A stretch of 64,000 bases of DNA from Chloroflexota bacterium. Its GTDB lineage: Bacteria > Chloroflexota > Anaerolineae > Aggregatilineales > Phototrophicaceae. Where the stretch lies: the NCBI GenBank assembly GCA_028875245.1, contig JAPPEU010000048.1, positions 1-64,000 on the forward strand, in the 5' to 3' direction. Positions 1 through 6,695 of this stretch are shown piece by piece. How positions within the stretch are numbered: the first letter of the stretch is position 1; each line of letters begins with the position of its first letter. A program made the translations under genes and the position numbers. The notes beneath the pieces are model-generated. The model was not told the origin of the DNA, did not search any database, and saw nothing but the letters and a program-made list of their open reading frames with translations.

Positions 1-454
1 TCTTGGCGCGCACTTTCAAGGTGTAGGCCGTATCGGCGGTCAAACCGGTGAATTCATAAGTGAGGGCGGCGCCGACGCTGTGCCAGGAAGTATGCGTGCC
101 GCCTTGGACTTCATAGCTGACTGCGCGAGCGGCTGCGCTCCAAGTCAGCGTGATGGCGCTTTGCGTGATGCCGCTGGTCGTCAAGCCAGCCGGCGCGGGT
201 GGAGCGTTGGGCAGCGTTCTAGGGCTGGGGCTGGTCGTGGCTTCAGCGGATACGCCACCGGTATTCTTGGCGCGCACTTTCAAGGTGTAGGCCGTATCGG
301 CGGTCAAACCGGTGAATTCATAAGTGAGGGCGGCGCCGACGCTGTGCCAGCTGGTATGCGTGCCGCCTTGAACTTCATAGCTGACTGCGCGAGCGGCTGC
401 GCTCCAAGTCAGCGTGATGGCGGTTTGCGTGATGCCGCTGGTCGTCAAGCCCGT
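1..454. repeat. Tandem 264-bp repeat encoding FN3 domains
   Basis: The stretch starting at 1 is repeated starting at 265, a period of 264 bp or 88 codons. The copies are almost identical for about 190 bp (1-190 against 265-454) and then diverge. This is recent duplication of one FN3 domain, or gene conversion between neighbours. The array may continue left of the window. Confidence 0.8.
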
Positions 455-1384
455 CGGGGCGGCTGGCGGATTAGGCAAGGTGCTGACCGCGGCCGCGCTG
501 GCGGGACAGGACGTGTTGGCGCTGGTTTTCGCCCGCGCGCGCAATCTGTAACGGGTATCGGGATCCAAACCGGTGAAGCTGTGTTCGAGGTCGCCCCCGG
601 AATCAACCCAGGCGCCGCCATTCGCGCTGACCTCATAGGAAGTGACCCCGCTGGTGGGGCTGGCGCCCCAGGTCAGCTTGATGCCGGACTGCGTAATTTC
701 AGAGGTTTGCAAATTAGTCGGCGGGTCGACATGCGCCGCCTGAGTCGTCACCGTCAGGCTGCTTTCGGCGCTGAGGGCTTCGAGCAAGCTGAAATTAGGA
801 TCAACAGGGATGAGCGCGCGAACGTGGAAAGTATAAGCCGTGTTGAGAGCGAGTTGGGAAAAGACGCGCGAGGTCGTCTTGCCCCGGGATTGCCAGACGC
901 CGCTGTCGATCTTTACTTCGTAAGCCGTCGCCCCGGACGAATCGTCCCAAACAAGCTGGGCGACTGTGCCGGCCACGCAGACGGCTCGCAGGTTTCTCGG
1001 CGCAATCGGGCTTGTATATTGACTCGCTACACCTGAACCGGTCGATTTCTGTCCGTTGACGATAGTGTGGACAATATAGCCATAGAGTTTACCGGGATCC
1101 AAACCGGTGAGTGTGACGGACCTCGTGCTGGCGTCCGTCTGTCCGCTTGGTTGTATTCTATCATCGGGCAATCGCCTAACCCACTCGTAGCCGGTCGCCC
1201 CGGCCACCGTCGCCCAGGTCATGGTCAGGCTGTTCGCGGTTACGGCGGTGAAGGTGGGCCTAGGCGGGTTCGCTATCTGCGCCTGCGCGCTGAATGGCAG
1301 GGCGAGCAGACTGAGGAGAATGACGATCAGCCATCCCGGGCGAGACGCCAGGGTGGAACGAATGGGCATTGGTAAGGCGCTCAT
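1..1384 (-). CDS. Secreted fibronectin type III repeat protein (partial, 3' end outside window)
   Basis: An open frame on the minus strand runs from ATG at 1384 through the left edge without a stop (461 codons seen). GGGAGAAG lies just upstream of the ATG. Residues 1-35 form a signal peptide: a basic start, a hydrophobic stretch (LIVILLSLLALPF), then SAQAQ. About five FN3 domains of 80-90 residues follow, each with the hallmark W near strand B, a 'SYEV' strand and a 'YTLKVRAK'-like strand; domains start near 38, 115, 195, 285 and 373. The last two are nearly identical. FN3 arrays usually serve as extracellular spacers or adhesion and carbohydrate-binding scaffolds; any catalytic or anchoring domain would lie outside the window. 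The protein family is clear, the function is not. Confidence 0.85.
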   Translation of the reverse strand, partial: MSALPMPIRSTLASRPGWLIVILLSLLALPFSAQAQIANPPRPTFTAVTANSLTMTWATVAGATGYEWVRRLPDDRIQPSGQTDASTRSVTLTGLDPGKLYGYIVHTIVNGQKSTGSGVASQYTSPIAPRNLRAVCVAGTVAQLVWDDSSGATAYEVKIDSGVWQSRGKTTSRVFSQLALNTAYTFHVRALIPVDPNFSLLEALSAESSLTVTTQAAHVDPPTNLQTSEITQSGIKLTWGASPTSGVTSYEVSANGGAWVDSGGDLEHSFTGLDPDTRYRLRARAKTSANTSCPASAAAVSTLPNPPAAPTGLTTSGITQTAITLTWSAAARAVSYEVQGGTHTSWHSVGAALTYEFTGLTADTAYTLKVRAKNTGGVSAEATTSPSPRTLPNAPPAPAGLTTSGITQSAITLTWSAAARAVSYEVQGGTHTSWHSVGAALTYEFTGLTADTAYTLKVRAK

Positions 1385-1667
1385 AATCTTCTCCCGGCAA
1401 TTGGGAATTTCCGAGGCAATGTTCTATGCTGCATTGTATTGAGAACCGCTTGTGGCGCATTCAAAATGACAAGCAGTTGCCCAGCAAGCTTTTTGCTTGC
1501 GCCAAAACAAGCGGATTTAACGCGACAAACTATGGCAATCTCAGCGCCAAGTGAGGATTGTGACGCAGCGAGGGTATGTGGCATGGCGGATCTTGCAAGC
1601 CGCCCCGGTTAACCGCATTTGGTCAAAGCCGCCGCTGCGATTACAATAAGGGCTGAGGAGGCGGCTT
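1385..1667. other. Divergent intergenic region between the FN3 gene and fdhA
   Basis: This 283-bp gap separates two divergent genes and should hold both promoters. A short perfect hairpin, GCAAGC-TTTTT-GCTTGC, sits near 1482-1499. It has no following T-run on either strand that would make a good terminator. A TACAAT-like box on the minus strand near 1433-1438 could serve the FN3 gene. The fdhA promoter is listed separately. Confidence 0.4.
1619..1647 (+). promoter_or_regulatory. Candidate sigma70-type promoter of fdhA
   Basis: TTGGTC (1619-1624) and TACAAT (1642-1647) are separated by exactly 17 bp. They lie 20 bp before the start codon, with an AGGAGG ribosome-binding site at 1656-1661 in between. 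This is a sequence match only. Confidence 0.45.
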
Positions 1668-3809
1668 ATGAACAAACTGCGACCCGATTCCACCGTGCGC
1701 ACGACCTGCCCCTACTGCGGCGTCGGCTGTCAGATGAACCTGCACATCAAAGACGAGCAGATTTACCGCGTCGAGGCGCCCTTCGACAGCGCGCCAAATT
1801 TCGGCAATCTCTGCGTCAAAGGGCGCTTTGGGCTGGATTTCGCCACGCATCCGCGCCGCTTGAAGAAGCCGCTGATCCGCGATGGCGCGCGCGGCGCATT
1901 CCGCGAGGCGAGCTGGGACGAGGCCCTCGATTTTATCTGCGAACGCCTGACAGCGATTGTGCGCGAATATGGCGGCGACAGCGTCGCCACTTACGCCTGC
2001 GCCAAAGCCACCAACGAAGACAATTACGTCTTTCAGAAATGGGTCCGCGCCGTGATGAAGACGAACAATGTCGACCACTGCGCGCGCCTCTGCCACGCCG
2101 GCAGCGTCACCGGCTTGCAGCTGGCCATCGGCTCCAGCGCCATGAGCAACAGCATCGCCGAGATGGAGCATCTCGATACCTTCATTGTCACCGGCAGCAA
2201 CACGACAGAGACGCACCCGGTCATCAGCCTTTTCCTGAAGAAGGCCGTGCGGGCTAATGGCGCCAAGTTGATCGTCATTGATCCGCGCCAGATCGAGCTG
2301 ACCGACTTCGCGACATTGTGGCTGCGCCAGAAACCGGGCACCGATGTCGCCGTCTTCCAGGCGATGGCCAATGTCATCGTCAGCGAAAACCTCTTCAATC
2401 CCGCGTTCATTGAGGCGCGCACCGAAGGCTTTGAGGATTACATCGAATCGCTGGAACATTGTACGCCGGAATGGGCGGAGACGATCAGCGGCGTGCCGGC
2501 CGACGATATCCGGGCGGCCGCGCGCATGTATGCCACCGCCGAGCGCGCCGCCTTCTACTGGGGCATGGGCATCAGCCAGAGCACGCATGGCACGGACAAC
2601 GCCCTTTCGCTGACCAACTTAGCCTTGATGTGCGGTCATGCGGGCAAGCCTGGCACCGGGCTCAACCCCCTGCGCGGCCAGAACAATGTGCAAGGCTGCT
2701 CCGACAGCGGCGGCTTGCCCAATGTTTACACGGCTTATCAATCGGTCGCTGATACTCAGATCCGGGCGAAGTTTGAAGCGGCCTGGCGCGCGGAGCTGAA
2801 TCCGCAGCCGGGCTTGACCGTCACCGAGATGGTCGACGGCGCGCTGACGGGGCGCATCAAAGCGATGATCGTCCTGGGCGAGAACCCGATGATGAGCGAG
2901 CCGAATCTCTCTCATGCGCAGCACGCGCTGGAAGAATTGGATCTGCTGGTCTGCATCGATATCTTCATGAACGAGACCGGCGAAATGGCCGATGTGATTC
3001 TGCCCTCAGCCAGTTTTGCCGAGAAAGAAGGCACTTTCACCAACAGCGATCGGCGCATTCAGCGCGTCAGACAGGCGCTGCCGGCCGTCGGCGAGGCGCT
3101 GCCGGATTGGCAGATCGTCTGCGCGCTGGCGAAACGGATGGAGGCTGCGCTCGGGGTCGAGGCAAGCGCCGGTTTTGATTATCGGGCGCCGGAAGAAATC
3201 TGGGAAGAAATGCGCGCCTTAACGCCGGACTTCTATGGCATCACTTATGCGCGGCTGGAGGAAGAAGGCGGCGTGCATTGGCCCTGCCCGACGCCCGACC
3301 ACCCCGGCACGCCTTATCTCTTTGAGGACGAATTTCCGCGTGGCAAAGGCAAATTCTGGGAGCTGGAATACGGCACGGACAGCGAGCTGCCAGATGAAGA
3401 CTATCCCTATCACCTCACGACCGGGCGCGTGCTTTTTCACTGGCATGGCGGCACGATGACCCGCAGCTCCCGCCTTGAAGAGGCCTTTCCCGTGCCCATT
3501 GTCGAAATGCATCCCGCGGACGCGGGCGCGCTGCAAGTCGTCTCGGGCGATTGGCTGCGCATCACATCGCGGCGAGGCTCGGTCGAATGCCAGGTGATGG
3601 TCACGGGTCGCTCGCCGGCGGGTACGCTGTTCCTGCCCTTCCATTTCGTCGAGGCGGCCGCCAACCTGCTGACGTTGGATAAGATTGACCCGCGCGCGAA
3701 AATCCCCGATTTCAAGATGGCGGCGGTCAAGCTGGAGAAGGTGGAGCGCGCGGCGACCGTTCTTGAGGAGCAAGGCGCGATCAAAGACCCTGTGCGCTAT
3801 GTGCATTGA
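1668..3809 (+). CDS. fdhA: Formate dehydrogenase catalytic subunit (molybdopterin oxidoreductase)
   Basis: A 713-residue bis-MGD enzyme that should oxidise formate to CO2 in the cytoplasm (no Tat signal). The N-terminus carries the [4Fe-4S] motif C14-x2-C17-x3-C21 and C49 in NLCVKGR. The active site reads VDHCARLCH at 135-143, so C142 takes the place of the selenocysteine found in some homologues and H143 is the conserved neighbour. The C-terminal third has the molybdopterin-dinucleotide-binding fold (HLTTGRVLFHWHGGTMTR). The protein lacks the ~230-residue ferredoxin-like N-terminal extension of FdsA; that part is encoded separately at 10045-10761. The start has AGGAGG six bases upstream. Neighbouring MobA, NuoEF, FdhD and MoeA genes support an NAD-linked formate dehydrogenase. 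Nitrate reductase or another DMSO-reductase-family member is less likely given fdhD. Confidence 0.9.
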   Translation: MNKLRPDSTVRTTCPYCGVGCQMNLHIKDEQIYRVEAPFDSAPNFGNLCVKGRFGLDFATHPRRLKKPLIRDGARGAFREASWDEALDFICERLTAIVREYGGDSVATYACAKATNEDNYVFQKWVRAVMKTNNVDHCARLCHAGSVTGLQLAIGSSAMSNSIAEMEHLDTFIVTGSNTTETHPVISLFLKKAVRANGAKLIVIDPRQIELTDFATLWLRQKPGTDVAVFQAMANVIVSENLFNPAFIEARTEGFEDYIESLEHCTPEWAETISGVPADDIRAAARMYATAERAAFYWGMGISQSTHGTDNALSLTNLALMCGHAGKPGTGLNPLRGQNNVQGCSDSGGLPNVYTAYQSVADTQIRAKFEAAWRAELNPQPGLTVTEMVDGALTGRIKAMIVLGENPMMSEPNLSHAQHALEELDLLVCIDIFMNETGEMADVILPSASFAEKEGTFTNSDRRIQRVRQALPAVGEALPDWQIVCALAKRMEAALGVEASAGFDYRAPEEIWEEMRALTPDFYGITYARLEEEGGVHWPCPTPDHPGTPYLFEDEFPRGKGKFWELEYGTDSELPDEDYPYHLTTGRVLFHWHGGTMTRSSRLEEAFPVPIVEMHPADAGALQVVSGDWLRITSRRGSVECQVMVTGRSPAGTLFLPFHFVEAAANLLTLDKIDPRAKIPDFKMAAVKLEKVERAATVLEEQGAIKDPVRYVH

Positions 3810-3864
3810 GCCGGGTATACACTAAAATGGCAAGCGTTTGTTTAGTTGATGGGTAGGGAAGATC

Positions 3865-4182
3865 ATGAGCGACTTAACCGCCGTCGCCTTGCCAGTCGAA
3901 GAAATCTGCGCTTACTGCCAGACGCAGGCAATTGCGCGGTTGTCACTGCTGGGATCAGACTTTGATGCCTGGTTGCGACCGGAAACGGAAACTGCCATGC
4001 TGGTAGAGTATCTACCTGATGCGTCGATATCATATATTGATATGGCGCGGCAAGAACGTGTTTTGAGCGAAATTATGGGCGGCGCAGTTGACTTGCGTAC
4101 GCCAAACGAGCTTGAACCAACTAGCAAGCAGCAGATACTTGCCGGAGCGACACTTGTCTTTGCCGAAGACGCTGGCGAATGA
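3865..4182 (+). CDS. mntA: MntA-like antitoxin with lost catalytic residues (module 1)
   Basis: A 105-residue minimal nucleotidyltransferase that aligns without gaps to the two copies downstream over its N-terminal half. Active MntA proteins carry a GSx10DxD motif and AMPylate (or polyadenylylate) a Tyr on the HepT toxin. Here G30 S31 remain, but the two metal-binding aspartates (D42 and D44 in copies 2 and 3) are E42 and A44, and the AAR after GS is DFD. The nucleotidyltransferase should be dead, while the 'LVEYLPDA' strand and the C-terminal 'VDLRTPNEL' region are kept. GGGAAG precedes the ATG. The 3' end overlaps hepT1 by about 20 bp. The family is clear; loss of activity is inferred from the residues. 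Confidence 0.8.
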   Translation: MSDLTAVALPVEEICAYCQTQAIARLSLLGSDFDAWLRPETETAMLVEYLPDASISYIDMARQERVLSEIMGGAVDLRTPNELEPTSKQQILAGATLVFAEDAGE

Positions 4183-4507
4183 TCCGACCCGTTTGCGCCA
4201 TATGATGGAATGGGCGCAAACTTCAGAGCTTCTTGTCGCACGTGAATCACGGTATTCCCTCGACGAAAATGTAGCCCTGCGTTTGGCGTTGACCAGAACA
4301 CTGCAAGTCATAGGCGAAGCGGCGAACAATGTCACGGCGGAATCGCGACGAGCGTACCCCGCTATTCCATGGGCTGATATCATCGGTATGCGTCACAAAC
4401 TGGTTCATGTCTACTATGCGGTAGATTTGAATATAGTCTGGACAACGGTCTCTGAGTATGTTCCACCGCTGCTTGCCCAATTGCAGCGCATACTTGAAGA
4501 TGAATAG
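4160..4507 (+). CDS. hepT: HepT-like toxin (HEPN ribonuclease, module 1)
   Basis: About 115 residues with the HEPN signature Rx4HxY in GMRHKLVHVYY; in HepT toxins this forms the RNase active site at a dimer interface. A TTG start at 4160 (LPKTLANDP) is chosen because it aligns with the start of module 2; TTG at 4154 is an alternative, and the upstream ATG at 4088 would only add residues that are mntA read in another frame. The reading frame is intact. Its partner MntA lacks catalytic aspartates, so neutralisation must be by binding alone, by an MntA from modules 2 or 3, or the toxin is itself harmless. Confidence 0.75.
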   Translation: MPKTLANDPTRLRHMMEWAQTSELLVARESRYSLDENVALRLALTRTLQVIGEAANNVTAESRRAYPAIPWADIIGMRHKLVHVYYAVDLNIVWTTVSEYVPPLLAQLQRILEDE

Positions 4508-4539
4508 CGCTGACACAAGTGATTGGAAAACCTGAAATC

Positions 4540-4884
4540 ATGAGCGAGCCCGTCGTTATTGACCTGCCGCTGGAAGCGATCCGCGCTTACTGCGAAGGCC
4601 AGCCAATTCTGCGCCTGTCGGTCTTTGGCTCGGCCGCGCGCAATGAGTTGACGCCGGAGAGCGATATTGATTTGCTGGTTGAATACGAGCCCGAAGCTCG
4701 AATCAGCTTGTTTGATTTAGGCGGGCATCTAATGGACTTTCAGGACATCGTCGGACGCAAAGTCGATCTGGTCACGCCGAAAGGTTTGTGCCCTTACATC
4801 CGCGACGATGTGTTGGATGAAGCGAGGCTTATCTATGCGAAGGAGTCCTGCGCGGGACCGAGTTCATCTGTTGCGCATGCGTGA
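4540..4884 (+). CDS. mntA: MntA antitoxin, minimal nucleotidyltransferase (module 2)
   Basis: A 114-residue nucleotidyltransferase with the complete active-site motif: G30 S31, then ten residues to D42-I-D44. In characterised MntA-HepT pairs this protein modifies the Tyr of the Rx4HxY motif of HepT with AMP and silences it. The ATG at 4540 is preferred over GTG at 4519 because it gives the same N-terminal length as copies 1 and 3. The gene runs 50 bp into hepT2, the usual translational coupling for these pairs. Its DNA is strongly similar to mntA3 around the motif, which points to local duplication. Confidence 0.85.
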   Translation: MSEPVVIDLPLEAIRAYCEGQPILRLSVFGSAARNELTPESDIDLLVEYEPEARISLFDLGGHLMDFQDIVGRKVDLVTPKGLCPYIRDDVLDEARLIYAKESCAGPSSSVAHA

Positions 4885-5200
4885 TGCAGCCCAATATGCA
4901 CAGCAATTCGCTGCTGGCCGCGAGATTGAAGGGCTGAACACCGATATCCAGTTTCGTATGGCTCTTGTAAAAGCAGTCGAGTTAGTCGGCGAATCTGCCA
5001 GCCACACCTCCGATGAGTTGCGCGCCCAGCAACCTCAATTACCATGGAAGAAAATGATTGGCATGCGAAACGTTCTCGTACATAACTATTGGGCGATTGA
5101 GCAGGAGGAGTTCTGGGATGCCGTGCAAATCCACATTCCGGCGCTCATTACCGAACTAGAACGCCTTATCAAACTGGAAGACGAGCGGCGCATGAAGTGA
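4835..5200 (+). CDS. hepT: HepT toxin (HEPN ribonuclease, module 2)
   Basis: A 121-residue HEPN-fold protein with Rx4HxY in GMRNVLVHNYW. The ATG at 4835 (MRRSPARDR) lies inside mntA2 in another frame. The all-helical body and length (about 115-140 residues) fit HepT. This is the only module of the three in which both partners look intact. It has no separate promoter and must be read with mntA2. Confidence 0.85.
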   Translation: MRRSPARDRVHLLRMRDAAQYAQQFAAGREIEGLNTDIQFRMALVKAVELVGESASHTSDELRAQQPQLPWKKMIGMRNVLVHNYWAIEQEEFWDAVQIHIPALITELERLIKLEDERRMK

Positions 5201-5217
5201 CGGCCAGCCACGAGTCA

Positions 5218-5239
5218 TTCTCCCTCGCCATCATCGCCG
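5218..5239 (+). repeat. 22-bp exact copy of the mobA 5' coding region
   Basis: Positions 5218-5239 are identical to 6063-6084, the part of mobA that encodes FSLAIIA just before the GTP-binding loop. The copy lies just after hepT2 and before module 3. It is best read as a leftover of an earlier junction in which mobA followed module 2 directly, before module 3 arose between them. The rest of 5201-5381 shows no gene. Confidence 0.7.
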
Positions 5240-5381
5240 ATACAAACTGTCGCTGCAAGGGAGTCCTGACGCCAGCCAAAAACCAAGTCGCTATGCGCAG
5301 TAGGGTCATTCCCGACCTATTCCCGTAGTATATCTATGCGCAAGCTCTCATGATATGATGATGGTAGAAGGAGCAACCGTC

Positions 5382-5819
5382 ATGACCGAGACAATCCTCG
5401 CAGAGATTCCACTGAAACAAATACGCGAATACTGTGAAAGGCAGCCGATACGGCGACTGTCCGTGTTCGGCTCGGCCGCGCGAGATGAATTGACGCCGGA
5501 GAGCGACATAGATCTGCTCGTAGAGTATCTGCCCGATGCGCCCGTCGGGTATTTCGCCATGGCGCGACATATGAGAGCGTTGAGCGAAATCGTGGGGCGT
5601 CCAGTTGACTTGTGCACTCGAAACGGACTAAAGTACTACATTCGCCAAGAAGTTGACGCTAACGCAAGACTCATTTATTGCGCAAGAGCCCACGGAATGA
5701 TCGGTCGCGTCTGCTTGATATGCTACACGCAGCGCGAATCGCGAATGCATTTGCTAAAGATACTGACCGACAAGCTGTCAAGAACCATTTGGTGCTGCAA
5801 TCTGGCTTGGCCAAGTTGA
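5382..5819 (+). CDS. mntA: MntA antitoxin with run-on C-terminus (module 3)
   Basis: A nucleotidyltransferase with the intact motif G30 S31 ... D42-I-D44. The ATG at 5382 is chosen because AAGGAG sits 8 bases upstream and it matches copies 1 and 2; an in-frame ATG at 5355 lacks this. The normal domain ends near 'ARLIY' (about residue 103), but the frame stays open for another ~43 residues that overlap hepT3 in another frame and resemble no MntA tail. The usual stop seems to have been lost. Overlap with hepT3 is about 140 bp against 50 bp in module 2. Confidence 0.75.
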   Translation: MTETILAEIPLKQIREYCERQPIRRLSVFGSAARDELTPESDIDLLVEYLPDAPVGYFAMARHMRALSEIVGRPVDLCTRNGLKYYIRQEVDANARLIYCARAHGMIGRVCLICYTQRESRMHLLKILTDKLSRTIWCCNLAWPS

Positions 5820-6029
5820 TTCAGGATGTCGGTGAAGCGGCCAACCGAGTTACATCAGAGTTTCAAGCGCGGCATTCCTGCATCCCTATGGAGAGACATG
5901 ATTGACATGCGTAATCATTTGGTGCATGTCTACACCGATATTGACTTCAATGTACTCTGGCAGACGGCAGTTGAGGATCTCCCACCACTAATCTCACAGC
6001 TCGAAGCGATTCTCGGAACTGAAGACTAG
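5678..6029 (+). pseudogene. hepT: hepT broken by a one-base insertion (module 3)
   Basis: Two frames together make one HepT. From TTG at 5678 the frame reads MRKSPRNDRS... to TSEFQARHSCIP and then stops shortly after 5889. One base later, the +1 frame resumes with WRDMIDMRNHLVHVY, including Rx4HxY, and ends at 6029. Removing a single base near A5888 restores an uninterrupted protein that aligns with copies 1 and 2 (IPW in copy 1, LPW in copy 2). The Rx4HxY catalytic part is therefore not translated. A sequencing or assembly error would give the same picture. Confidence 0.75.
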
Positions 6030-6032
6030 CAC

Positions 6033-6656
6033 ATGATGCCTGCCACTTCGTCAGGCTTAAGCTTCTCCCTCGCCATCATCGCCGGTGGGCAGAGCCGGCG
6101 CATGGGGCGCGACAAAGCCTTCGTTGAACTCGCCGGCAAGCCGCTGATTGAGCATGCGCTCGAGCGCAGCGCCGACCTGGGGCAGACCGAGACCATCATC
6201 ATCGCCAACAAACCGGCGCAGTATCGGCATCTTGGCTTGCCCATGTATCGCGATGTCCTGCCGGGCAAGGGTTCGCTCGGCGGGATCTACACCGCCCTCG
6301 TCAAGGCCAAGCGCCCTCATGCGCTCGTGCTGGCCTGTGATATGCCCTTCGTCAATGCTGACCTGCTGCGCTTCATGATCGCGCAAATGGACAACGAGCT
6401 GGACATCGTTGTGCCGACCGTCGACGCCTACCCGCAGGGATTGCACGCGATTTACAAGAAAACCTGCATCAAGCCGATTGCCGAGCAGCTTGCGGCGGAC
6501 CGGCTGAAGATCATCCGTTTCTACGATCAGATGCGGGTGCGATATCTCGACGAGACCGATTGCGCGCCATTTGACCCCGACGGGCGCTGTTTCACCAACC
6601 TCAATACGCCGGCGGAACTGGCGGAAGCGGAACGATTGCTCGGCGCGCCCCGCTAA
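6033..6656 (+). CDS. mobA: Molybdenum cofactor guanylyltransferase
   Basis: A 207-residue protein with the GTP-binding loop IAGGQSRRMGRDKAF near residues 14-28 and the metal-binding CDMPF near 107-111. MobA joins GMP to molybdopterin to make the MGD cofactor of DMSO-reductase-family enzymes. Length and fold fit the family. ATG at 6033 or 6036 is used; no good ribosome-binding site is seen, so coupling to upstream reading is possible. It serves the formate dehydrogenase encoded on both sides. It lies only 3 bp after the broken hepT3. Confidence 0.9.
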   Translation: MMPATSSGLSFSLAIIAGGQSRRMGRDKAFVELAGKPLIEHALERSADLGQTETIIIANKPAQYRHLGLPMYRDVLPGKGSLGGIYTALVKAKRPHALVLACDMPFVNADLLRFMIAQMDNELDIVVPTVDAYPQGLHAIYKKTCIKPIAEQLAADRLKIIRFYDQMRVRYLDETDCAPFDPDGRCFTNLNTPAELAEAERLLGAPR

Positions 6657-6695
6657 GCCCGCAGAATGCTCGCCACAATCTGATACAATGTGGCT

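Noticed and set aside
80-1036. A 318-codon open frame on the + strand, rich in Gly, Ala and Arg
   Set aside because: It is the antisense of the FN3 gene; the minus-strand reading gives signal peptide and FN3 domains, while this one shows no family and low-complexity composition.
1482-1499. GCAAGC-TTTTT-GCTTGC hairpin as a terminator
   Set aside because: The T-run is in the loop, not after the stem, and both neighbouring genes start here rather than end.
4088-4159. Upstream ATG start for hepT1
   Set aside because: It would add 24 residues that are mntA1 in another frame; alignment with module 2 supports a start near 4160.
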